A DNA stretch of 55,168 bases from Sphingomonadaceae bacterium (GTDB lineage Bacteria > Pseudomonadota > Alphaproteobacteria > Sphingomonadales > Sphingomonadaceae). The notes under the pieces were generated by a model that saw only the letters and a program-made list of their open reading frames with translations, was not told the DNA's origin and did not search any database. The stretch covers positions 1 through 55,168 of the forward strand of contig JANYGB010000054.1 of the NCBI GenBank assembly GCA_025359445.1, in the 5' to 3' direction. Position numbers and translations under genes: made by a program. How positions within the stretch are numbered: position 1 is the stretch's first letter; every line of letters starts with the position of its first letter. Positions 50,937-55,168 of this stretch are shown piece by piece.

Positions 50937-51392
50937 TTGCTCGCCGCGCTGCTGGCCCCGCCTGCGCCGCAATCGATCCCGCGCATTGTGCTGCGCTGGT
51001 TGCTTGCCTTGGCTTATCTGATCGCGGGTATCGCGCATCTCCGTTCACCCGCCGGGTTCATTCAGATCACGCCGGGCTGGGTGCCAGGTCCGCCCGTGGT
51101 GGTCATGTTAACCGGGCTGGCCGAAATTGCCGGAGCCTTGGCGCTGGCGGCGGTCCCGCGGCTGCGCCAGGCGGCTGGAATCGGCCTTGCACTTTATGCG
51201 GTTTGCGTCTTTCCGGCCAATATCAATCATGCGCTGAACCACATTGCGCTGGGCGGAAGCCAGCTCGGCTGGTGGTACCATGCCCCCCGCTTTGCCTTGC
51301 AGCCGGTGCTGGTCTGGCTCGCCTTGTGGGTCGGCGGCGTTACCGATTGGCCGTTCCGCCGCGGCGGAACCAAATCTCGTCCTCACCGTTGA
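50937..51392 (+). CDS. DoxX-like membrane protein
   Basis: A roughly 151-residue integral membrane protein with four helices: IPRIVLRWLLALAYLIAGIA, VVVMLTGLAEIAGALALAAV, AAGIGLALYAVCVFPANINH and LQPVLVWLALWVGG. The order, with an early IAGIAHL and a central N-I-N-H-A-L motif, resembles the DoxX/DoxD and MauE families. Start codon TTG at 50937 is chosen for lack of an ATG; a GTG further in (near 50985) is also possible. Function unknown, perhaps quinone or thiol related as in DoxX. Confidence 0.7.
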   Translation: MLAALLAPPAPQSIPRIVLRWLLALAYLIAGIAHLRSPAGFIQITPGWVPGPPVVVMLTGLAEIAGALALAAVPRLRQAAGIGLALYAVCVFPANINHALNHIALGGSQLGWWYHAPRFALQPVLVWLALWVGGVTDWPFRRGGTKSRPHR

Positions 51393-51420
51393 TTCAGGGA
51401 AACCGCAATGGAGGGATGCT

Positions 51421-51837
51421 TTGCGCTACACAGCCAGAATCGCCGCATTCGCTTGTGCCAGCCTAGCGCTCGGCAGCCTGATTGCGATGGAGGTGCCAAC
51501 CCACATATCGGCGACGCGGAGTTCCGAGCTTGAGCGGCTAAGCCAACCAAACATCGTGAGCTACCCTGGGTCGGACCGGATATTGAGCGGACCGGATTCA
51601 TATCCCGTCGCCTATTCGCCGCAGTGGCTGGCGGTAACCGAAAAAACCGAGCGTAAACGCTTGGCCAAATGGGCGCTGCCGGATGTCCAGCCGGCTGGTT
51701 ATAACCAGCCATCACCGGAGCGCGATGCTGCGATAGAGGCTGCCGGCACCGGCGAGGTGGCGGTACATCGCGGCAGTGTGGATCAGGCCGATCAGGACAG
51801 CGACGAACTTGCGCCAGCTGCTGCGCCCAATGGCTGA
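51421..51837 (+). CDS. Hypothetical exported or membrane-anchored protein
   Basis: Not recognised. Read from TTG at 51421, preceded by GGAGGG at suitable distance, the product is 138 residues. An N-terminal hydrophobic segment (IAAFACASLALGSLIAM) is followed by a hydrophilic domain (SQPNIVSYPGSDRILSGPD, YSPQWLAVTEKTERKRL) and an acidic Ala-rich end. An in-frame start further upstream would overlap the DoxX-like gene. The base composition is slightly less GC-rich than its neighbours. Confidence 0.5.
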   Translation: MRYTARIAAFACASLALGSLIAMEVPTHISATRSSELERLSQPNIVSYPGSDRILSGPDSYPVAYSPQWLAVTEKTERKRLAKWALPDVQPAGYNQPSPERDAAIEAAGTGEVAVHRGSVDQADQDSDELAPAAAPNG

Positions 51838-51873
51838 AACCCCAAAGGATAAAACCACTAATACCTGAAAGGG

Positions 51874-51901
51874 AAGGGGAAACGCCGCGGCGTCTCCCCT
51901 T
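51874..51901. terminator. Bidirectional terminator-like palindrome
   Basis: AAGGGGAAACGCCG (51874-51887) pairs with CGGCGTCTCCCCTT (51888-51901) with one mismatch. It lies between the convergent 51421 gene and the glycine-zipper gene. Confidence 0.6.
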
Positions 51902-51909
51902 CTGCGACC

Positions 51910-52356
51910 CTATCGGCAGCGCGTGCTTGAAGCGATCGACGCACCCACGGCTGCACCGCCCACTGCACCAAGGATGGTACCCAGCGTTTTGGAATCGCCC
52001 GGCGCGATAATGTTACCGAGTACGCCACCAGCAGCAGCGCCGACGATCAACCCAGTGGTGCCATCGCTCCGACGGCAATAATACTGGCCATTCTGACCGC
52101 GATAGACCCGGTCGTTCTGGCCCATCCGATGCTCGCGATAACGGCGATCGGTCCGGTAATAGTTGTCGGCATAATAGCCGTTATAGCGCGGATCCGGGGC
52201 GTTGTAATCGTACTGCCCGTACTGATTATAGGATTGCGTATCGTAATAGCCCCACTCATTGGCGGACTGGTTGTTGTAACGGTCTTGGCCATAAGTGGCG
52301 CAGCCGCCCAGCAAGCTGGCAGCAAGTGCGGTGGTCATAACAAATTTAGCGGTCAT
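51910..52356 (-). CDS. Glycine-zipper envelope lipoprotein-like protein
   Basis: A 148-residue protein with a lipobox near the start (LLGGCATYG, signal MTAKFVMTTALAASLLGGC), a Tyr/Asn/Asp-rich middle (YYDTQSYNQYGQYDYNAPDP) and a C-terminal glycine-zipper hairpin (GLIVGAAAGGVLGNIIAPGD, TILGAVGGAAVGASIA). It ends in a Cys (STRCR) that could pair with another. Such 2TM glycine-zipper proteins sit in the outer membrane or periplasm; their role is undefined. AAGGAAC precedes the ATG at 52356. Confidence 0.8.
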   Translation of the reverse strand: MTAKFVMTTALAASLLGGCATYGQDRYNNQSANEWGYYDTQSYNQYGQYDYNAPDPRYNGYYADNYYRTDRRYREHRMGQNDRVYRGQNGQYYCRRSDGTTGLIVGAAAGGVLGNIIAPGDSKTLGTILGAVGGAAVGASIASSTRCR

Positions 52357-52433
52357 AGCGGGTTCCTTGCGGACCGCCCCAACTTCATAACGCCCCAGAT
52401 GCCGATTCTGTTCCGCACCGGCCCGGCCCGCAC

Positions 52434-52964
52434 CTACCCCAGCAGCCACTGCCCTAGCATCCGTCCGAACGGGAAGGTGAAGAACCCGGCGATCAGCAGC
52501 GCGCCGATCACCATCCCGCGTACCGCACGGCGATGGCGCTTCCAGTCATGCTGGCGGGCGCGCAGCACGATCAGCGGGACTTGCAGCATCGTCCACAGTG
52601 AGAGCACGTGGATGACGCTGAACCCGCCGCGATTGATCAGCCGCACGAACAGCGAATCCAGCGCAGTCAGGAACATCGCCGCCGCCCAGATCCACCCGAG
52701 CATCCGGTGCGCCCGGTCGCCGCGCGGGCGCAGCAGCATCACCGGGGTGAGCGCCAGCGCGGTTACGATCGTGGCCAGGTGAGCCCAGACCACCGCCGGC
52801 ACTTCGGCCCAGTTGGCCCTTCCGCGCGCTAATGCCACCAGCACCGCAGCAAGCATCACCGCCGCCCCCGCCGCCAGCGCCTTGTCGAGCCAGTCAGGCG
52901 CCAGCGGATGCCGCCGTGCAGGCGCCGCTGCGGGGTCGGCGCACAAGGCGGGCGCAGCGGTCAC
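52434..52964 (-). CDS. DUF2306 membrane protein
   Basis: A 176-residue integral membrane protein with four helices, including AAGAAVMLAAVLVALARGRA, VWAHLATIVTALALTPVMLL, GWIWAAAMFLTALDSLFVRL and VRGMVIGALLIAGFFTFPFG. The family block is RPRGDRAHRMLGWIW then RAVRGMVIGA. Begun with GTG at 52964, it overlaps the upstream stop by 4 nt (GTGA), so translation is coupled. The physiological role of DUF2306 proteins is unknown. Confidence 0.78.
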   Translation of the reverse strand: MTAAPALCADPAAAPARRHPLAPDWLDKALAAGAAVMLAAVLVALARGRANWAEVPAVVWAHLATIVTALALTPVMLLRPRGDRAHRMLGWIWAAAMFLTALDSLFVRLINRGGFSVIHVLSLWTMLQVPLIVLRARQHDWKRHRRAVRGMVIGALLIAGFFTFPFGRMLGQWLLG

Positions 52965-53494
52965 CGCTTGGCAATCGTTTCGCTGAGCGTCGCTGCGGTC
53001 ATGCCCCATTTGCGCACCGTAGAGACATTGTGCCCACTGCGTCCGCCCGGATCGATGGTCAGCATCGATGACACCTTGAGGCCGTTGGTCATCGTGTACG
53101 CGATCAGCAATCGGTTGCCCGCCACGTCGATCGTCACCGGGCCCTTGCCGTCGCTGATCGTCCCGCCAAAATGTCCCGGCGAAATCTGGTGGAGCTGCCA
53201 CTGGCGGCTTTGCGGCTTGTCCCCGGCGATCGTCATGGTCTGATCAAGCACAAATGCCCCGCTGCCGCGGAACGCCCCGTACCCGGTGACATGCGTCGCC
53301 TTGGCCGAGGAAAACGCCTGCTTGAGCGAACCCGAACTCTCGGTCGCGCCCGTGAAAAAGGTGATCGGATCGAACGATGGCGCTGGCCCCGCCATCGCGC
53401 TCGATCCCGCGCAAGTCACTGCGAGCAACAAGGCGGCGCTGCGGACATGAGCGAAAACGCGGCGCGGGTGCGCGCGTGGTAAGGTTTCAGACAT
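52961..53494 (-). CDS. DUF3833 family exported protein
   Basis: A 177-residue secreted or lipid-anchored-like protein, start at 53494, with a signal peptide (VRSAALLLAVTCAGSSAMAG). The mature sequence is recognisable as DUF3833: FDPITFFTGATESSGSLKQA, FVLDQTMTIAGDKPQSRQWQ, GHFGGTISDGKGPVTID and NRLLIAYTMTNGLKVSSMLT. The function of DUF3833 is unknown. It is coupled to DUF2306 by a 4-nt overlap, which makes a functional pair likely. Confidence 0.78.
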   Translation of the reverse strand: MSETLPRAHPRRVFAHVRSAALLLAVTCAGSSAMAGPAPSFDPITFFTGATESSGSLKQAFSSAKATHVTGYGAFRGSGAFVLDQTMTIAGDKPQSRQWQLHQISPGHFGGTISDGKGPVTIDVAGNRLLIAYTMTNGLKVSSMLTIDPGGRSGHNVSTVRKWGMTAATLSETIAKR

Positions 53495-53588
53495 TGTGCT
53501 CCCCGATCTTATGTTTTGTGCCCGGACCATAGCAGGACTCATGCCGGAACGGTCAGAAATCCTCTGCCCCATCGGCGCAGCGTCTTTC

Positions 53589-53620
53589 CAAGGTGACACA
53601 AGTGACACTGTGTCACCTTG
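53589..53620. repeat. Perfect 11-bp inverted repeat with GTGACA units
   Basis: CAAGGTGACAC (53589-53599) and GTGTCACCTTG (53610-53620) are exact complements around the 10-nt AAGTGACACT. The right arm overlaps the last codons of the HTH gene. A further GGTGACACC lies at about 53679-53687 inside the gene. It could be a terminator stem, or a binding site for the HTH protein. Confidence 0.5.
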
Positions 53621-54236
53621 CGTCCTTATAGCCATGCTCCTGTAAAGCCGCCATAAGTTCCCGGTCGGACCACTGGGGTGACACCGTACGGCGCATCCTG
53701 TCGAGCTCGCTCGGGGTTAGCTCGGGGTCATCATCGCGCACCTCTTCCCCCGCCTCGACTTGCCCGACCAGCGCCTCGAACCGCCCGGCGTGGCGCTCGG
53801 CCTCGGCCCCGCGCTTGCCCAGCACCGGAACATTGCCCGCGGTCGACCATTGCAGCAGCGCCACGGTCAGCCGCTCGTCGAACCGGCGGTACGATCCGAC
53901 CTGCTCGCCCTGGAAAAACACCGGCACCTCGGTGCCGTTAAGCGCGCGCTCGAGCGCGGCATGCGCCAGCACATCGTACGAATGGTGGAACGCCACCTCC
54001 CACGCCAGATCGAACGCCTGCCCCTTCAGCCGCGAGCGCAAGCGGTAGGCGGATTGGCGCGACATCCCCACCGACCGCGCCGCCTCCTTGATCGAATGGG
54101 TAGCCGACAACGCCCGCAAAAACCCCGCCTGCCGCGCCCGCGTCCACCCGCGCTGGTCGTACGGATCGTCGGGCATGGGGCGAGGCGGAGGGGTGCCGGG
54201 TTCGGCGGGCGGGAGGATTTCGTCGGGCTGGGTCAT
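53613..54236 (-). CDS. HTH protein, terminase-small-subunit-like
   Basis: A 207-residue DNA-binding-like protein. A Pro-rich N-terminus precedes GWTRARQAGFLRALSATHSI and the helix-turn-helix EAARSVGMSRQSAYRLRSRL. The remainder is helical with a WSTAGNVPVLGKRG segment and an acidic stretch (EAGEEVRDDDPELTPSELD). The layout recalls phage terminase small subunits and a family of sphingomonad hypothetical proteins. No large terminase, capsid or integrase is nearby, so it is most likely a chromosomal regulator or domesticated remnant. Confidence 0.7.
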   Translation of the reverse strand: MTQPDEILPPAEPGTPPPRPMPDDPYDQRGWTRARQAGFLRALSATHSIKEAARSVGMSRQSAYRLRSRLKGQAFDLAWEVAFHHSYDVLAHAALERALNGTEVPVFFQGEQVGSYRRFDERLTVALLQWSTAGNVPVLGKRGAEAERHAGRFEALVGQVEAGEEVRDDDPELTPSELDRMRRTVSPQWSDRELMAALQEHGYKDAR

Positions 54237-54314
54237 CCGAGAGGATAAGGCAGGATTTGGCGGTGTAGGAAAGTTTCTTGGCCCCTACCCGGTGGGGAGG
54301 ATTGGGCTGCGGGT

Positions 54315-54752
54315 TCAACCCTTGCCGTGCAAACGCAGCCAATCGGCCAGTTGGTCCTCGCTTAGGTCGCCAGCAGCGAGGGATTGGACGAGGTCGATCG
54401 CTTCGTGTTCCCCGAATTCCACGTCGAGCTTGTTCTTGATCAGGAATACACGGGCAATCGTCCACGCGGTGCGCTTGTTACCATCGACAAACGGATGGTT
54501 GCTGGCAATTCCGAATGCGTAGGCTGCAGCGAGCGTAAACAGGTCATCCTCGCCGTAAGCCCAGCGATTTACTGGACGTGCCAGCGCGGATTCGAACGCA
54601 CCTGCATCACGAACCCCGCTCGGGCCGCCATGCTCGGCGAGCTGCCGGTCATGAATAGCCAGCGCCGAGCTTTTGCTGACCCAGCGCGGTTCGATCCGGT
54701 TTTGAGCCCCCGCCCCTTCAGGGGAGGGGGTTGGGGGTGGGGGCGGTTCCAT
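54315..54752 (-). CDS. doc: Doc-type death-on-curing toxin (Fic fold)
   Basis: A 145-residue Fic-fold toxin. Doc relatives phosphorylate EF-Tu and so stop translation. The motif HPFVDGNKRTAWTIARVFL (residues 86-104) holds the catalytic histidine and the nucleotide loop; the family lead LAIHDRQLAEHGGPSGVRDA is also seen. The first 20 residues (MEPPPPPTPSPEGAG) are encoded by a palindromic CCCCTTCAGGGGAGGGG repeat and do not look like Doc, so the repeat has extended or replaced the natural N-terminus. The antitoxin gene lies 6 nt upstream. Confidence 0.85.
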   Translation of the reverse strand: MEPPPPPTPSPEGAGAQNRIEPRWVSKSSALAIHDRQLAEHGGPSGVRDAGAFESALARPVNRWAYGEDDLFTLAAAYAFGIASNHPFVDGNKRTAWTIARVFLIKNKLDVEFGEHEAIDLVQSLAAGDLSEDQLADWLRLHGKG

Positions 54753-54758
54753 CGGCGA

Positions 54759-54986
54759 TTACTTGGCGAGCGCGCGCAGGATGTTGCGATCCTTGCGCAT
54801 GACTTCCTCGGCAATCGCCATTGTCTCTTCAAAATCGGGATCGTGCGCCGTGAGCCTCACCCCATCGGGCGCTTCACTGACAAACAGAACATCCCCGATC
54901 CCCGCCCGCAGCCGCGCGAGCAGCTCCTTGGGCAGGATGACCCCGGCAGAATTGCCGATCTTGGTGATTTTGAGTGGCGCGTTCAT
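54759..54986 (-). CDS. AbrB/MazE/SpoVT-type antitoxin
   Basis: A 75-residue swapped-hairpin DNA-binding antitoxin, with KITKIGNSAGVILPKELLAR as the beta-hairpin and a C-terminal acidic helical region (DPDFEETMAIAEEVMRKDR) that would wrap the toxin. It should repress its own operon and neutralise the adjacent Doc. The start at 54986 is the usual one; a longer frame begins at 55031. It is 6 nt from the toxin gene. This antitoxin type is commonly paired with Doc in alphaproteobacteria. Confidence 0.85.
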   Translation of the reverse strand: MNAPLKITKIGNSAGVILPKELLARLRAGIGDVLFVSEAPDGVRLTAHDPDFEETMAIAEEVMRKDRNILRALAK

Positions 54987-55090
54987 ACGTGGATTATAAC
55001 GGAAGGTGCAAGAAATGGCAAGGCAGGCCAATTTAGTGCACTGTCACCGGGTGGGCATTGGAGCGGCAGAGTGGCCCACCCCCAATCCCT

Positions 55091-55110
55091 CCCGCAAGCG
55101 GGAAGGGGGA
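55091..55110. repeat. CCCTCCCGC hairpin near the right edge
   Basis: CCCTCCCGC facing GCGGGAAGGG forms a short hairpin upstream of the toxin-antitoxin genes. It shares its core with the hairpins at 28864 and 32930. From 55112 to the edge a minus-strand frame reads SAWRALQELAK then stop, preceded by another stop; it could be the end of a gene cut by the edge, but is too short to name. Confidence 0.45.
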
Positions 55111-55168
55111 GTCACTTGGCGAGTTCCTGCAGCGCCCGCCACGCGCTCGAATATCAAGGCACCGGCCA

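Noticed and set aside
53613..54236. Prophage region because of a terminase-like HTH protein
   Set aside because: No integrase, large terminase, portal or capsid gene is nearby.
55112..55168. Gene fragment at the right edge (minus strand)
   Set aside because: Only about 13 codons are open before another stop; too short to support a gene call.

Overview
The window is a GC-rich stretch of an alphaproteobacterial chromosome. It fits the Sphingomonadales best (Sphingomonadaceae or Erythrobacteraceae). The grounds are a complete ybgC-tolQRAB-pal cluster, a compact hisB-H-A-F-E cluster followed by a HIT gene, a sphingomonad-type periplasmic cyclophilin, alpha-type SspB, ligase-associated PdeM, GPH transporter and acyl-CoA dehydrogenase clusters, and several families of intergenic palindromes. 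No rRNA operon, CRISPR array, prophage or complete insertion sequence was seen. All assignments come from reading the sequence; no database search was run.

Left to right. 1-576 looks foreign or misjoined: a truncated DppC-type permease fused to the first 25 nt of a tRNA-Ser gene. 0.9-8.9 kb is housekeeping: a cyclophilin, a VOC protein, the (p)ppGpp enzyme Rsh, a GAF/HisKA_2 kinase, hemF, pdeM, and infC, which probably starts with ATA. 9.5-17.3 kb is an unassigned surface system: a membrane-anchored protein, a NarL-type response regulator, a convergent histidine kinase, and a 1,343-residue DUF11-type secreted protein. 17.7-21.2 kb has a PLP-dependent sulfur amino acid enzyme behind two tandem hairpins, a thioesterase, two small cysteine-rich secreted proteins and a J-domain protein. 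21.2-25.6 kb is the Tol-Pal envelope machine. 25.7-30.3 kb is the histidine cluster, interrupted by a small membrane protein and a tiny PEP-CTERM protein. 30.3-32.0 kb holds sspB and gmk.

32.0-41.6 kb is a CoA-linked catabolic region: two SDRs, three acyl-CoA dehydrogenases, a GPH transporter, a zinc alcohol dehydrogenase and an APH-like kinase. One dehydrogenase and the kinase correspond to the two halves of ACAD10/ACAD11, so a 4-hydroxyacyl-CoA phosphorylation/elimination route is the leading hypothesis. 41.6-47.1 kb carries a subtilisin-type autotransporter lipoprotein, dapD, glutaminyl cyclase and an M19 dipeptidase. 47.2-53.5 kb holds transporters and small membrane or envelope proteins. 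53.6-55.0 kb has an HTH protein and an AbrB/Doc toxin-antitoxin pair whose toxin N-terminus is encoded by a palindromic repeat.

No single spectacular new system is evident. The best candidates for new biology are the DUF11 protein with its two-component system, the cysteine-rich peptide pair, and the hairpin leader upstream of the PLP enzyme. The left edge should be checked as an assembly chimera before it is interpreted biologically.
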